Assembly (NCBI GenBank): GCA_945892775.1
Contig: CAMDDP010000002.1
Coordinates: 62,001-126,000, forward strand
Source of the DNA: Chitinophaga pinensis
Lineage (GTDB): Bacteria; Bacteroidota; Bacteroidia; Chitinophagales; UBA10324
Direction: 5' to 3'
DNA length: 64,000 bases
The translations under genes and the position numbers were made by a program. Shown here piece after piece: positions 17,168-28,214 of the stretch. The notes beneath the pieces are model-generated. The model was given only the letters and a program-made list of their open reading frames with translations. It was not told the origin of the DNA and searched no databases. Each line of letters begins with the position of its first letter. Position 1 is the stretch's first letter.

Positions 17168-20100
17168 ATGTCGTTCAAAAAGGATATTAAAATAAAGTCA
17201 AACTTTACCAAGATCACGATTGGTCTTGCCTCTCCCGATTCAATTCTTGAGAGAAGTTTTGGAGAAATTCTGAAACCTGAAACCATCAACTATCGCACCT
17301 ACAAACCCGAAAGAGACGGTTTGTTTTGCGAGCGAGTATTTGGTCCGGTTAAAGATTATGAATGTTACTGCGGAAAGTACAAGCGCATTCGCTACAAAGG
17401 AATTGTTTGCGACCGATGTGGTGTAGAGGTAACTGAAAAGAAAGTTCGTCGCGAGCGCATGGGGCATATTCGCCTTGTGGTGCCAATCGTGCACATTTGG
17501 TACTTTAAATCATTGCCGAATAAAATTGGGTACCTACTTGGTGTATCTTCTAAGAAAATGGAAATGATTGTATACTACGAACGCTTCGTGGTAATACAAC
17601 CAGGTATAGTTGAAGACCGTGCAAAGATGGACTTGTTAACTGAAGAGGAATACCTCGATATCATTGATAAACTTCCAAAAGATAATCAGCATCTTGATAA
17701 TTCTGATCCACGCAAATTTATTGCTATGATGGGTGGCGATTCTGTACGCGAATTACTTTCTCGTATTGATTTGGACGCACTTTCTTATCAGTTGCGTGAT
17801 CAGGCAGCAAACGAAACTTCACAACAAAGAAAAGCGGAAGCATTAAAGCGTTTGAGTGTGGTTGAAGCTTTCCGCGATGCGCAAACAAGAACAGTTAATC
17901 GTCCTGAGTGGATGGTTGTTCAATACTTGCCAGTTATACCACCCGAGCTTCGTCCGCTTGTTCCTTTAGATGGAGGTCGTTTTGCAAGTTCCGATTTGAA
18001 CGATTTATATCGACGTGTCATTATTCGTAACAATCGTTTAAAAAGATTATTAGAAATTAAAGCACCTGATGTAATTCTTCGCAATGAAAAAAGAATGTTG
18101 CAGGAAGCAGTTGACTCATTGTTCGACAACTCACGTAAATCAAATGCTGTTAAAGCTGAAGGTGGTCGTGCATTAAAATCGTTGAGTGATGTGTTGAAAG
18201 GAAAGCAAGGTCGCTTCCGTCAGAACTTACTTGGTAAGCGTGTTGATTACTCTGGGCGTTCGGTTATTGTGGTAGGCCCTGATTTAAAATTAAATGAATG
18301 TGGTTTACCAAAAGATATGGCTGCTGAATTATTCAAGCCATTTATTATTCGTAAACTCATTGAAAGAGGTATCGTTAAAACTGTAAAGTCAGCAAAGAAA
18401 TTAGTTGATCGTAAGGAACCAATCATTTGGGATATACTAGAAAATATTTTGAAAGGGCATCCTGTACTACTAAATCGTGCCCCAACACTTCACCGATTAT
18501 CAATACAGGCTTTCCAGCCGAAGATGATAGAAGGAAAGGCGATTCATCTTCACCCGTTAGTGTGCGGATCATTCAACGCCGATTTTGATGGTGATCAAAT
18601 GGCGGTGCATGTACCTTTAAGCAATGCTGCAATATTAGAAGCACAGTTATTAATGCTTTCTTCTCATAATATTTTGAACCCACAAAACGGAGCTCCTATT
18701 ACCGTTCCTTCTCAGGATATGGTGTTAGGTCTTTATTATATTTCAAAGGGAAAGAAATCAACTAAGGAAGAAAAAGTAAGGGGGGAAGGTAAGGCATTCT
18801 ACTCTCCAGAAGAGGTTAATATTGCTTATAATGAAGGCAAGATTGATTTGCATGCTTGGATTAAAGTAAAAGTAAATATTTTAGAAAACGGAACGTTGGT
18901 AAACAAGTTGTTGGAAACTACCGTTGGTCGTGTAATCTTCAACCAATCAGTACCTGAGGAGGTTGGTTATATCAACATTCTTTTAACTAAGAAAGCACTT
19001 CGTGATGTTATTAGTAATATAATTAAAATCACGGATATACCTCGTACCGCAAGATTCCTTGATGACATAAAGCATCTTGGATATACTATGGCATTTAAAG
19101 GTGGCTTGTCATTTAATATTTCTGACTTGTTAGAATCAGAATCTAAGGACAAAATGCTAAAAATTGCACAGAGCGAAGTTGATGAGGTTTGGAATAATTA
19201 CAACATGGGATTGATTACTAACAATGAGCGTTACAATCAAATTATTGATATCTGGACTCGTGTGAACAATCGAATTTCCGATGTATTGATAAAAGAATTA
19301 TCAGCACATAAACAAGGATTCAATTCTGTGTTTATGATGTTGGATTCTGGTGCTCGTGGATCTAAAGAACAAATTCGTCAGTTAGGAGGTATTCGTGGAT
19401 TGATGCAGAAGCCTCGTAAATCAGGAGGAAACACAGGAGGTGAAATTATTGAAAATCCAATTCTTGCAAACTTTAAAGAAGGATTATCAGTTTTGGAATA
19501 TTTTATATCTACTCACGGAGCGCGTAAAGGTTTGGCTGATACGGCCTTGAAGACTGCTGATGCCGGTTACTTAACCCGTCGTTTGGTGGATGTATCACAA
19601 GATGTTGTTATTTCTGAAATTGATTGTGAAACACTTCGTGGAATTTCTATTTCAGCATTAAAAGATAATGAGGAAATTGTTGAGCCATTAAGCGATAGAA
19701 TTATTGGCCGTGTTGCTTTAAATGATGTAGTTGATCCGTTAACTGATAAATTAATAGTAAAAGGTGGTGAAGAAATAACTGACGATCAAGCTAAATTAAT
19801 TGAAGAAACAGCAATTGAAGCAGTTGAAATTCGTTCGGTACTTACTTGCGAATCAAAGAAAGGAGTATGTGTTAAATGTTACGGTCGCAATTTGGCAACT
19901 GGTCGCACTTCAGAATTGGGCGACTCTGTTGGAATCATTGCTGCGCAATCAATTGGTGAGCCTGGAACTCAGTTAACACTTCGCACTTTCCACACTGGTG
20001 GTGCTGCAGGTGGTGGAACAACGGAATCTAAAATCGAAGCAAAATTCGATGGCGTTGTTCAAACAGAAGAATTAAAAATTACTCCTTACAAGAGCGATAA

Positions 20101-21472
20101 AGGTACAAGTGTAAATGTGGTGTTAAGTAGAATGGGAGAGTTAAGAATTATTGAGCCAAAAACCGGTAAACAATTAATCAGCTATCACATTCCTTATGGT
20201 TCTTATATTCAAGTTAAAGAAGGTGAAAAGGTAGCCAAGGGACAGGAGATTTGTTCTTGGGATCCTTACAATGCTGTAATCATTACTGAGTTTAAAGGAA
20301 AAATTGAATTTGAAAATATAATTGAAGGTGTTACTTGTCGTGAAGAGGCCGATGAACAAACTGGTCACCGTGAAAAAGTAATTGTTGAGTCTCGCGATAA
20401 AACAAAGATTCCTTCTATTAAAGTAATGAAGGGGGCTAACGAATTAAAATCATATAATATTCCTGTTGGTTCACACATCAATATCGAAGATGGGGATGAT
20501 GTGGTGCCTGGAACAGTAATCGTAAAGATTCCTCGTTCAACAGGTAAAATGAAAGGGGATATTACCGGCGGACTTCCACGTGTTACAGAATTGTTTGAAG
20601 CCCGTAATCCTTCAAATCCTGCTGTAGTAAGTGAAATTGATGGGGTGGTTGAATTTGGAACTATTAAGCGTGGAAACCGTGAAATAATTGTTGAATCTCG
20701 CGACGGCGAACAAAAGAAATACCTTGTTCCACTTAGTAAGCACATTTTAATTCAAGATGGGGACTTTGTAAAAGCAGGTACTCCATTGTCTGATGGTGCT
20801 ATTACTCCTTCCGATATCTTAAGTATTAAAGGGCCATTTGCATTGCAGTCATATATGGTAAATGAAATACAGGAAGTATATCGTTTACAGGGTGTTAAAA
20901 TCAATGATAAGCACATTGAAACCATTGTTCGTCAAATGATGCGTAAGGTTCATATTGTTGATCCGGGCGATACTATTTTCTTGGAAGGAGAGCCAGTTAA
21001 TAAGCATGAATTCCTTGCTGAAAATGAAAGTATGTTTGATAAAAAGGTTGTAACTGAAGCAGGTGCTTCGCCAAACTTAAAGGTTGGACAGATTGTTACT
21101 ATTCGTCAGGTAAGAGAAGAGAACTCTGTATTAAGAAGAACTGATAAAAAATTAGTTGAATACCGTGATGGTTTATCTGCTACATCAACTCCAATGTTAC
21201 AAGGAATCACTCGTGCGTCACTTGGAACCAAGAGTTGGATTTCCGCTGCATCGTTCCAGGAAACAACCAAAGTATTGAGTACTGCAGCTATTACAGGAAA
21301 AACTGACTTCTTGAATGGCTTAAAAGAAAATGTAATCATCGGACATTTAATTCCTGCCGGTACTGGACTGCCTGAATATGAGAATTTGGTGGTTGGTTCT
21401 AAGGAAGAATACGAACGTTTACTAGCATCAAAAAAGGAACTGCTTGTTCCTATTGATGAAATTGATGAGTGA
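17168..21472 (+). CDS. rpoC: DNA-directed RNA polymerase beta-prime subunit
   Basis: Largest subunit of RNA polymerase, carrying the catalytic magnesium site. The 1434-residue length is normal for Bacteroidota. The N-terminal zinc-binding region has paired cysteines in [10 protein letters not shown] and GIVCDRCG; the catalytic loop [16 protein letters not shown] is intact; the bridge-helix/trigger-loop region includes [18 protein letters not shown]; and the second zinc site begins at [16 protein letters not shown]. The start [20 protein letters not shown] matches relatives. Unusually, rpoB is not upstream: it lies about 26 kb further along the same strand with its own terminator. rpoC here has its own promoter and leader. 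The DUF3467 gene that usually follows rpoC in this phylum is still in place. Confidence 0.99.
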   Translation: MSFKKDIKIKSNFTKITIGLASPDSILERSFGEILKPETINYRTYKPERDGLFCERVFGPVKDYECYCGKYKRIRYKGIVCDRCGVEVTEKKVRRERMGHIRLVVPIVHIWYFKSLPNKIGYLLGVSSKKMEMIVYYERFVVIQPGIVEDRAKMDLLTEEEYLDIIDKLPKDNQHLDNSDPRKFIAMMGGDSVRELLSRIDLDALSYQLRDQAANETSQQRKAEALKRLSVVEAFRDAQTRTVNRPEWMVVQYLPVIPPELRPLVPLDGGRFASSDLNDLYRRVIIRNNRLKRLLEIKAPDVILRNEKRMLQEAVDSLFDNSRKSNAVKAEGGRALKSLSDVLKGKQGRFRQNLLGKRVDYSGRSVIVVGPDLKLNECGLPKDMAAELFKPFIIRKLIERGIVKTVKSAKKLVDRKEPIIWDILENILKGHPVLLNRAPTLHRLSIQAFQPKMIEGKAIHLHPLVCGSFNADFDGDQMAVHVPLSNAAILEAQLLMLSSHNILNPQNGAPITVPSQDMVLGLYYISKGKKSTKEEKVRGEGKAFYSPEEVNIAYNEGKIDLHAWIKVKVNILENGTLVNKLLETTVGRVIFNQSVPEEVGYINILLTKKALRDVISNIIKITDIPRTARFLDDIKHLGYTMAFKGGLSFNISDLLESESKDKMLKIAQSEVDEVWNNYNMGLITNNERYNQIIDIWTRVNNRISDVLIKELSAHKQGFNSVFMMLDSGARGSKEQIRQLGGIRGLMQKPRKSGGNTGGEIIENPILANFKEGLSVLEYFISTHGARKGLADTALKTADAGYLTRRLVDVSQDVVISEIDCETLRGISISALKDNEEIVEPLSDRIIGRVALNDVVDPLTDKLIVKGGEEITDDQAKLIEETAIEAVEIRSVLTCESKKGVCVKCYGRNLATGRTSELGDSVGIIAAQSIGEPGTQLTLRTFHTGGAAGGGTTESKIEAKFDGVVQTEELKITPYKSDKGTSVNVVLSRMGELRIIEPKTGKQLISYHIPYGSYIQVKEGEKVAKGQEICSWDPYNAVIITEFKGKIEFENIIEGVTCREEADEQTGHREKVIVESRDKTKIPSIKVMKGANELKSYNIPVGSHINIEDGDDVVPGTVIVKIPRSTGKMKGDITGGLPRVTELFEARNPSNPAVVSEIDGVVEFGTIKRGNREIIVESRDGEQKKYLVPLSKHILIQDGDFVKAGTPLSDGAITPSDILSIKGPFALQSYMVNEIQEVYRLQGVKINDKHIETIVRQMMRKVHIVDPGDTIFLEGEPVNKHEFLAENESMFDKKVVTEAGASPNLKVGQIVTIRQVREENSVLRRTDKKLVEYRDGLSATSTPMLQGITRASLGTKSWISAASFQETTKVLSTAAITGKTDFLNGLKENVIIGHLIPAGTGLPEYENLVVGSKEEYERLLASKKELLVPIDEIDE

Positions 21473-21494
21473 TTAATTTTAAATAAATAATTCA

Positions 21495-21528
21495 AACCGC
21501 TCCAATTTATTGGAGCGGTTTTCTTTTT
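21495..21528 (+). terminator. Terminator between rpoC and the DUF3467 gene
   Basis: A perfect 10-base stem (AACCGCTCCA / TGGAGCGGTT) with a 6-base loop followed by TTCTTTTT. It lies 22 bases after rpoC and only about 20 bases before the DUF3467 ATG, so that gene must depend on read-through or on a start site I cannot see. Confidence 0.92.
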
Positions 21529-21542
21529 AAATCATAAAAATT

Positions 21543-21863
21543 ATGGAAAAGAAAAACCCACCGGCCGAGAACCAAATCAATATTGAACTAACTGAAGAAA
21601 TTGCAGAGGGTATTTATAGCAACCTCGCAATTATCACACATAGCAATCAAGAATTCATTTTAGATTTTATTAAAATGATGCCTGGTATTCCAAAGGCAAA
21701 AGTGAAAGCTCGAATAGTACTTACGCCACAACATGCCAAACGTTTTCTAAAGGCATTAAATGAAAACATTAAAAAATTTGAAAGCCTAAATGGTGAGATA
21801 GCCGACATGGAAGATTTTCCAGGTATGAATATGAATTTTGGTGTGCCAACTGCACAAGCGTAA
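21543..21863 (+). CDS. DUF3467 protein
   Basis: A 106-residue protein of the DUF3467 family, whose function is unknown. Conserved features visible here are ELTEEIAEGIYSNLAII, the segment EFILDFIKMMPGIPKAKVKARIVLTP and a helix ending LKALNENIKKFE. No signal peptide or membrane helix is seen. In Bacteroidota this gene commonly follows rpoC, and that link has survived the separation of rpoC from rpoB in this genome, hinting at a role connected with RNA polymerase; that is inference from gene order. A strong terminator lies between the two genes. Confidence 0.88.
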   Translation: MEKKNPPAENQINIELTEEIAEGIYSNLAIITHSNQEFILDFIKMMPGIPKAKVKARIVLTPQHAKRFLKALNENIKKFESLNGEIADMEDFPGMNMNFGVPTAQA

Positions 21864-21884
21864 AAGAATTTAAAAAATAAAGTT

Positions 21885-21918
21885 AAAGAGGCGGTCTCAC
21901 AAAAATTGCCTCTTTTTA
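21885..21918 (+). terminator. Terminator after the DUF3467 gene
   Basis: AAAGAGGC pairs with GCCTCTTT across a 15-base loop, followed by a T run. It lies 21 bases after the stop codon. Confidence 0.85.
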
Positions 21919-21987
21919 TTTCAAATATTTAGAAATATTTTTTGGGGGTTAGTAAATAATAGTACATTACAATTAAATACTAGATAA

Positions 21988-24105
21988 ATGAAAAGAAATT
22001 TAGTTGCTGTTTTCTCATCTGTTATTCTGATACTTTTATTAACTGTAATTGCTGAGAATGCATTTACTAGTTCTGGTGGGCCTCCACCTGGAAAAACAGG
22101 ATCGCCCGGAGATGGGGGGGCAACATGCGCTAGCGGGTGTCATACTGGCATGGCTGTAACTGCGGTGGTTGGTTGGATAACAAGCAATGTTCCTGTTACT
22201 GGGTATGTTCCAGGCCAAACTTATACTATAACAGCTACAGCAAGTCAATCAGGTTGCGTGAGGTTTGGTTTTCAGATTTCTCCTCAAAGTTCTACAGGAA
22301 CTTATCTTGGAACCTTGGTGGTAACTGATTTGGTTAATACTCAAATTGTTTCTACAAAATATATTGAACAAAAAACAGCCGGCACTACTGGGTTTACGGG
22401 TTCGCATCCATGGACATTTAATTGGACTGCACCCGCAGCAGGAACTGGCACAGTAACATTTTATGGTGCGTTTAATTGTTCAAATAATAATAATAGTTCA
22501 AGTGGCGATAATATTTACACTTCCACTCTTGTTATTCCACAATGTTCGGCAATTACAACTGTTACTGCTAATGGTACTACAACTTTTTGTTCAGGTGGGA
22601 GTGTAACGCTTGATGCAGGAAGTGGTTTTTTATCTTACCTATGGTCCAATAATGCAACTACACAAACCATTAATGTGACTAGTGGGGGAGTTTATAGTGT
22701 TACGGTTACTAATAGTGGCGGCTGTCTTGCATTTGCAAATTCGGCTGTCATAGTAGTTAATCCACTCCCCCCTGCACCAATTATTACACCAGGTGGGGCT
22801 ACTTCTTTTTGTCAGGGTGGAAGCGTTTCTCTTATTGGTACTGCTGGCTTAACAAGTTATCTTTGGTCAACGGGTGCAACTACCCAGTCCATAATTGCTA
22901 ATTCAAGTGCAAATTATTCTTTAACGGTTACCAATTCAAATGGATGTTCAGCAAGTTCAACCTCAACCCAAGTTGTAGTTAATTCATTACCAACGCCAGC
23001 TATTGCAGGGGCATCTACAATTTGTGCCGGGGGCACTTCTGTGCTTGATGCAGGAACTGGATTTAATATTTATAGCTGGTCAACAGGAGCAAGTACACAA
23101 ACAATTGCTGTTGCCTTGGCTGGTACCTACTCAGTTACTGTCACTAATTCAAATGGGTGTACAGGTGTCGCCTCCATATTAGAATCAATTGGAACGGTTT
23201 TAACTCCAATAATTTCATTAAGTGGTGCAAGTGCAATTTGCGAAGGGACTTCCATCATACTCGATGCAGGTAGTGGTTTCAACACATACAGTTGGTCAAA
23301 TGGTTCTAATTCTCAAACTATTGTGGTTGAATCAGCTGGATCTTTTGCTGTTAATGTATCCGATGTGAATGGTTGCACAGGAATTTCAAATATTGTTTCT
23401 ACAACTGTTGCAGATACACCAATTTCTACGGCAAGTGTTTTTCCAGCGGTTATTTGCAGTGGCGAAAATATATTGGCAATTGCAACTGGTGATTCTTTGT
23501 GGTCTTATGAATGGAATCCAGGTGCTCTCAATGGTTCATCATTAACACTGACACCCATTGTTACAACAACATATCTTATGACCGCCACCAATAGTTCTAA
23601 TTGTGAAACGACTGTCTCAGTTACTGCGGTAGTGTTGTCTTTACCTCCCATACCAATCATTACACAATCAGGTGGTTTACTTCAATGTAATTCACCTTTT
23701 GCAATTACCTATCAATGGCTTTTAAACGGGTCCATTATTAGTGGGGCTACTAATTCAGTTTATAATGCAGCTTCTCAGGTTGGTGATTATTCGGTATTGA
23801 TTACCGATTCTTCAGGGTGCCAAAATGAATCCATACCTTTTAATTATCTAGGGGATGGAATTTATTCTGTTTCAATTTCTAATATTGAAATATTCCCAAA
23901 CCCATTTACAAATAATATTGAAGTTCAAAATATTTTTGAAAAAAACGAAATAAAGATATTTGATCTTCATGGGCGCATGATGTTCCAAAAAATTAACGCT
24001 GAAGAAAATGAAGTCATCAACACATCAGAACTTTCAACAGGTTTTTATTTAATTAGAATTATAGCAGGAACGGAAATTATCAATAAGGTAATAGTTAAGA
24101 ATTAG
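21988..24105 (+). CDS. Secreted Ig-repeat protein with choice-of-anchor V-like N-terminal domain and T9SS sorting domain
   Basis: Predicted cell-surface or secreted protein of 705 residues, exported by Sec and then by T9SS. A signal peptide (about residues 1-25) is followed by GGPPPGKTGSPGDGG and TCASGCHTG; this resembles the start of the choice-of-anchor V domain, which normally carries a CxxCH pair. Here the pair has one extra residue (Cys47, Cys51, His52). Then come five Ig-like repeats of about 72 residues (185-550), each with Cys, a YxWS strand and a T.TNSNGC strand. The last 80 residues (IFPNPFTNNIEVQN to the terminal KVIVKN) form a type A sorting domain. A run of seven G residues in the coding strand lies just before the CASGCH motif. 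Ligand and role are unknown. Confidence 0.88.
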   Translation: MKRNLVAVFSSVILILLLTVIAENAFTSSGGPPPGKTGSPGDGGATCASGCHTGMAVTAVVGWITSNVPVTGYVPGQTYTITATASQSGCVRFGFQISPQSSTGTYLGTLVVTDLVNTQIVSTKYIEQKTAGTTGFTGSHPWTFNWTAPAAGTGTVTFYGAFNCSNNNNSSSGDNIYTSTLVIPQCSAITTVTANGTTTFCSGGSVTLDAGSGFLSYLWSNNATTQTINVTSGGVYSVTVTNSGGCLAFANSAVIVVNPLPPAPIITPGGATSFCQGGSVSLIGTAGLTSYLWSTGATTQSIIANSSANYSLTVTNSNGCSASSTSTQVVVNSLPTPAIAGASTICAGGTSVLDAGTGFNIYSWSTGASTQTIAVALAGTYSVTVTNSNGCTGVASILESIGTVLTPIISLSGASAICEGTSIILDAGSGFNTYSWSNGSNSQTIVVESAGSFAVNVSDVNGCTGISNIVSTTVADTPISTASVFPAVICSGENILAIATGDSLWSYEWNPGALNGSSLTLTPIVTTTYLMTATNSSNCETTVSVTAVVLSLPPIPIITQSGGLLQCNSPFAITYQWLLNGSIISGATNSVYNAASQVGDYSVLITDSSGCQNESIPFNYLGDGIYSVSISNIEIFPNPFTNNIEVQNIFEKNEIKIFDLHGRMMFQKINAEENEVINTSELSTGFYLIRIIAGTEIINKVIVKN
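22540..23637 (+). repeat. Five Ig-like protein repeats
   Basis: Five diverged copies of a unit of about 72 codons. Each has a cysteine in the context xICxGGTxxLDAGxGF, a YxWSxGAxTQTI strand and a YSVTVTNSNGC-like end. The copies are similar at protein level and less so at DNA level. Confidence 0.85.
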
Positions 24106-24427
24106 GTTAAAATAATATTTGCAATCCTAAGAGGGCGGATTAAATACTCTGCCCTTTTTTTTATTAGAGCATATCTATTCCATTAATTCTTAGAACTCAT
24201 TTGCTTATAGATGCCGCAAATATATTTTAAGCCTTACTGTAGCACATGTGTACTTACCGTTATGCAGTCATTTGATCGTATAATTGGTGTGGATTTTTGC
24301 TTTTTAAATCCTTAATATTTATTATTCTTAATAAATGTAAATCTCCGACATTTGATTTTTCAACACCAGGAATAATTTGAAGAGACTTTAGAGCCTCCGT
24401 TTTTATTTGCATTACTTATTTGAACAA
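24106..24427. other. Convergent spacer with a terminator, otherwise empty
   Basis: The 322 bases lie between two converging genes. Apart from the hairpin near its left end I see only AT-rich sequence with no gene, RNA or repeat. Confidence 0.6.
24131..24162 (+). terminator. Intrinsic terminator of the T9SS protein gene
   Basis: GAGGGC pairs with GCCCTT across a loop of about 14 bases and is followed by a long T run (about eight T). No T run exists on the other strand, so it serves only the + strand gene. Confidence 0.8.
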
Positions 24428-26053
24428 CTACTTAATAAAATTTATTACAGTTCCGATGTTCCCATTCGGTTCCTGAATGTTTAAAAAGTTACAAAGGGTA
24501 GGAGCTATGTCGGTTATATAATTCAAATTGGATGATTCACCTTGTTTTATTTTCCATCCATACCATAATAGTGGAACATGGGCATCGTAAGAAAAAATAG
24601 CTCCATGTGTTGTGCCTTTTATTATATCCCCATACCAGTAGGGTTCATATAAAATCATTAGGTCTCCGCTTCGTTTTGGATGAAAACTATTGTTAAGAAT
24701 TGATTTTAATTGGTCGGGCATTGTCGTATTATTTAATTCATTTATTATAAATGAATTGTAAAATCCTTTTTGTCTAAGTAATAAAGGCTGAATCAATTTT
24801 AAAACATCATTATTTGTTTTGTTTTTACTTTCAAGTATTGAATGGTTTAAATACAACTGTTGATTTTCAAAGGCAAGAATGATTCCTGTATCTCCCAATG
24901 ATTTATTCAATATTTTTTTCATTGAATCCAGTAATACCACCTCATTTATTATGCCAGCAGGAATGTTGTATTCATTTGCTAATCCGGCAATGGGTGCAAC
25001 ACCATGATCGGCGGTTAAAAAAATCAGGTAATTGTTTTTTCCAATCCATGAATCCATAAAGGAAAAAAAATCGGCAAGGTCTTTATCTAACCTTATATAA
25101 GTGTCTTCTGTCTCAATAGAGTTAGGACCAAATAAATGACCGACATAATCGGTAGCAGAAAAACTAATTGAAAGAAAATCAGTTGAGGATCTTTTTCCCA
25201 AAGACTCATTTTTTATAGTGCTAATTGCAAAATCTTTTAATAAAGTGTTTCCAAATGGGGTGTATTTTACTAGATCATATTTAACCACTGTGGAATCGGA
25301 AAGGTGATGTGGAAAGGTGATTTTGGTATCTGATGGTAATGAAGATTCATATTCAACGCTATCCTTAGTGCTCTCAGTATATTGTTCAATCGGAATTAAG
25401 GTGTTCCAATTTTGTGATAGATATTTTTTGGATTGTTGCTCATCGTTTATATCATTAACCCATTTTGGTAAAGTGTTCATGTAAAATGAACTAGTGATCC
25501 AATTTCCAGTAATTCCATCTAACCAATAAGCAGCGTTTCCCGTGTGACCAGTTGGAAGAATAGCACTTCTATCTTTTAATGAGATCCCAATTACTTTCGA
25601 TTGAAAATTATTTGATAGTCGTAACTGATCGGTAAATGTTGTTGTAATTAATTGCTGTGGCGACACGGCACCATTTGCATTTTTAGCGCCAACTGTTTTG
25701 TAATTATCATCTTTTGTTAGATAGACTATTGAATTATTTTCTTTGTTAAACCATTTGTTCGAAATAATCCCATTTATAGCTGGAACACTTCCTGAATATA
25801 TTGCGGCATGTCCAGGTCCGGTATAAGTAGGAACATAATTATACTGAATGTTTTTGCAATTAAAACCTTGGGTTATTAATCTTTTAAAACCATTATCTCC
25901 ATATTTTTCATAGTAGCGATATAAGAAATCGTATCGCATTTGATCGACCACAATTCCAACAATTATTTTTGGTTTTTCAGGGACGGGTGTTTGTTGCGCT
26001 GAAATAGTAGACGATGTAAATAGTATGAATAGAAATAAATAATGTTTAATCAC
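24428..26053 (-). CDS. Secreted alkaline phosphatase family protein (PafA-like)
   Basis: Predicted periplasmic phosphomonoesterase or phosphodiesterase of the alkaline phosphatase superfamily, 541 residues. Metal and nucleophile motifs are visible: IVGIVVDQMRYDFL (first Asp), VPTYTGPGHAAIYSG (nucleophile Thr in TYTGPGHA), DYVGHLFGP and FLTADHGVAP (zinc-binding Asp/His), and GTTHGAIFSYDAHVPLLWYG. The pattern matches PafA, the zinc phosphatase of flavobacteria. I place the start at a GTG that gives a compact signal peptide (IKHYLFLFILFTSSTISAQQ); an ATG 48 bases upstream would add a hydrophilic leader. It diverges from parE and converges on the T9SS gene. Substrate is not certain. Confidence 0.85.
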   Translation of the reverse strand: MIKHYLFLFILFTSSTISAQQTPVPEKPKIIVGIVVDQMRYDFLYRYYEKYGDNGFKRLITQGFNCKNIQYNYVPTYTGPGHAAIYSGSVPAINGIISNKWFNKENNSIVYLTKDDNYKTVGAKNANGAVSPQQLITTTFTDQLRLSNNFQSKVIGISLKDRSAILPTGHTGNAAYWLDGITGNWITSSFYMNTLPKWVNDINDEQQSKKYLSQNWNTLIPIEQYTESTKDSVEYESSLPSDTKITFPHHLSDSTVVKYDLVKYTPFGNTLLKDFAISTIKNESLGKRSSTDFLSISFSATDYVGHLFGPNSIETEDTYIRLDKDLADFFSFMDSWIGKNNYLIFLTADHGVAPIAGLANEYNIPAGIINEVVLLDSMKKILNKSLGDTGIILAFENQQLYLNHSILESKNKTNNDVLKLIQPLLLRQKGFYNSFIINELNNTTMPDQLKSILNNSFHPKRSGDLMILYEPYWYGDIIKGTTHGAIFSYDAHVPLLWYGWKIKQGESSNLNYITDIAPTLCNFLNIQEPNGNIGTVINFIK

Positions 26054-26283
26054 GATTTTAATTTTGGTGCAATATAAAAAGACAGTGAAACATAAGTTCA
26101 TATAAATTTCTTTTTTTTTATTAATTTTTTGAGGCATTTACATTTTAAAATCATTCTAGATTTCATATTATTTCTTCAATAAGAATATCCACAAATGAAG
26201 GTGGGAACAAACAAATTCTTCTTTTTTTCTATGGAATTACATTGCACACAACACTTAAATATAAAAAAATAATTATTGGTTAA

Positions 26284-28164
26284 ATGACGGAAAAGAAATT
26301 TGTTTATAATGAAGACAGTATAAAATCGTTGGATTGGAAGGAGCATATCCGACTTCGTCCTGGAATGTACATTGGTAAATTGGGCGATGGCAGTGCAATG
26401 GATGATGGTATTTATGTGTTGCTTAAAGAAACCATTGACAATTGTATTGATGAATACACAATGGGGCACGGAAAAAATATAGACATTGAATTAACGGATC
26501 ATTCAGCAAAAGTTCGAGACTATGGAAGAGGGATTCCATTGGGAAAATTAGTAGAATGTGTAAGTAAAATAAATACTGGAGGCAAATATGATTCGAATGC
26601 TTTTCAAAAAAGTGTTGGTTTAAATGGAGTAGGCACCAAAGCTGTAAATGCGCTTTCATCTTCTTTTAAAGTACAGGCTTGGCGAGAAGGAAAAACAAAA
26701 GTTGCTGAATTCATAACAGGCGTTCTAAAAAAAGAAACCAAGGAAGAAAAATCATCCGAACAAAACGGAACATTTGTTGAATTCACACCAGACGAAAAAG
26801 TATTTCGTAACTATCGTTACATTCCTGAATTTGTAGAAAATCAGATTTGGAATTATTGTTTTTTAAATGCTGGACTCAATATTAATTTTAATGGAAAGAA
26901 ATATTTGTCCAAAGATGGTTTGCTTGATTTATTAAAACGTAAATCAAATGCTGATGAAATTCGTTATCCGATAATTCATTTAAAAGGAGAAGACATTGAA
27001 GTTGCTTTCACACACGATAATCAGTATGGCGAAGAATATTATGCATTCGTAAATGGACAGCATACCACACAGGGTGGAACCCACTTACAGGCTTTTAAAG
27101 AAGCGATGGTTAAAACGCTTCGTGATTTTTACAAGAAAGACTTTGACATAAATGATATCAGGCAATCAATTATTGCATCCGTAAGTGTTCGTGTGCAGGA
27201 ACCTGTTTTTGAATCACAAACAAAAACCAAACTGGGTTCGCAATATGTTTATGAAGGAGGTCCATCTATGAGAAGTTTCATTGTAGATTTTATGGTTAAA
27301 GAGCTGGATAATTTTTTACATAAAAATCCTTCTACTGCGGAGGCCTTGTTACACCGCATCATGCAAAGTGAGCGTGAACGAAAAGAACTTTCTGGCATTC
27401 GTAAGTTGGCAAATGAACGCGCAAAAAAAGCAAACCTTCATAATAAAAAGCTCCGTGATTGTCGATTGCATTTAAATGAAGACCAGAAAAAAGAAAATGT
27501 GCTGAACACGACATTGTTTATTACGGAAGGAGATTCAGCAAGCGGATCAATTACCAAATCTCGAGATGTTGAAACACAAGCTGTTTTTAGTTTGCGTGGA
27601 AAACCACTCAATTGTTATGGATTAACTAAAAAAATTGTTTATGAAAATGAAGAATTTAATTTGTTGCAACATGCTTTAAATATTGAAGAGGGGTTGGAAA
27701 ATCTTCGTTACAACAGAGTTGTTATTTCCACCGATGCTGATGTAGACGGTATGCATATTCGGTTGCTGTTACTTACTTTTTTCTTGCAGTTTTTTCCTGA
27801 TTTGGTTAAAAATGGTCATGTGTATATTCTTGATACGCCTTTATTCAGGGTTCGAGATAAGAAGGAAACTATTTATTGTTATTCGGAAGATGAAAAGCAA
27901 AAGGCGATAAGAAAATTAACAGGTAAGCCAGAGATTACAAGATTTAAAGGATTGGGTGAAATTTCTCCTGATGAGTTTGCAAATTTCATAGGGGATGAAA
28001 TAAAATTAGACCCGATTATATTAAAACCTGAAATGAGCATTCAACATTTATTAGAATATTATATGGGAAAAAATACTCCTGCAAGGCAGGAATTCATTAT
28101 AGGTAATTTAAGATTTGATAAGGATTTAGTGGAAAAGGAAGAAGAAGTAACAGAAGCAGTTTAA
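26284..28164 (+). CDS. parE: DNA topoisomerase IV subunit B (ParE / GyrB family)
   Basis: ATPase subunit of a type II topoisomerase that separates daughter chromosomes. The GHKL ATPase part has [28 protein letters not shown] and [15 protein letters not shown]; the TOPRIM domain has [10 protein letters not shown] and [16 protein letters not shown]. The 626-residue length fits ParE. It lies 50 bases upstream of the matching subunit A gene, a common pairing for topoisomerase IV in Bacteroidota; gyrase B is usually located elsewhere. No clear promoter box was found upstream. Confidence 0.93.
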   Translation: MTEKKFVYNEDSIKSLDWKEHIRLRPGMYIGKLGDGSAMDDGIYVLLKETIDNCIDEYTMGHGKNIDIELTDHSAKVRDYGRGIPLGKLVECVSKINTGGKYDSNAFQKSVGLNGVGTKAVNALSSSFKVQAWREGKTKVAEFITGVLKKETKEEKSSEQNGTFVEFTPDEKVFRNYRYIPEFVENQIWNYCFLNAGLNINFNGKKYLSKDGLLDLLKRKSNADEIRYPIIHLKGEDIEVAFTHDNQYGEEYYAFVNGQHTTQGGTHLQAFKEAMVKTLRDFYKKDFDINDIRQSIIASVSVRVQEPVFESQTKTKLGSQYVYEGGPSMRSFIVDFMVKELDNFLHKNPSTAEALLHRIMQSERERKELSGIRKLANERAKKANLHNKKLRDCRLHLNEDQKKENVLNTTLFITEGDSASGSITKSRDVETQAVFSLRGKPLNCYGLTKKIVYENEEFNLLQHALNIEEGLENLRYNRVVISTDADVDGMHIRLLLLTFFLQFFPDLVKNGHVYILDTPLFRVRDKKETIYCYSEDEKQKAIRKLTGKPEITRFKGLGEISPDEFANFIGDEIKLDPIILKPEMSIQHLLEYYMGKNTPARQEFIIGNLRFDKDLVEKEEEVTEAV

Positions 28165-28214
28165 TAGTTACAGGAATAAATAATTTTATAAGAATTGAAA
28201 TTTAGGTTTAAATA

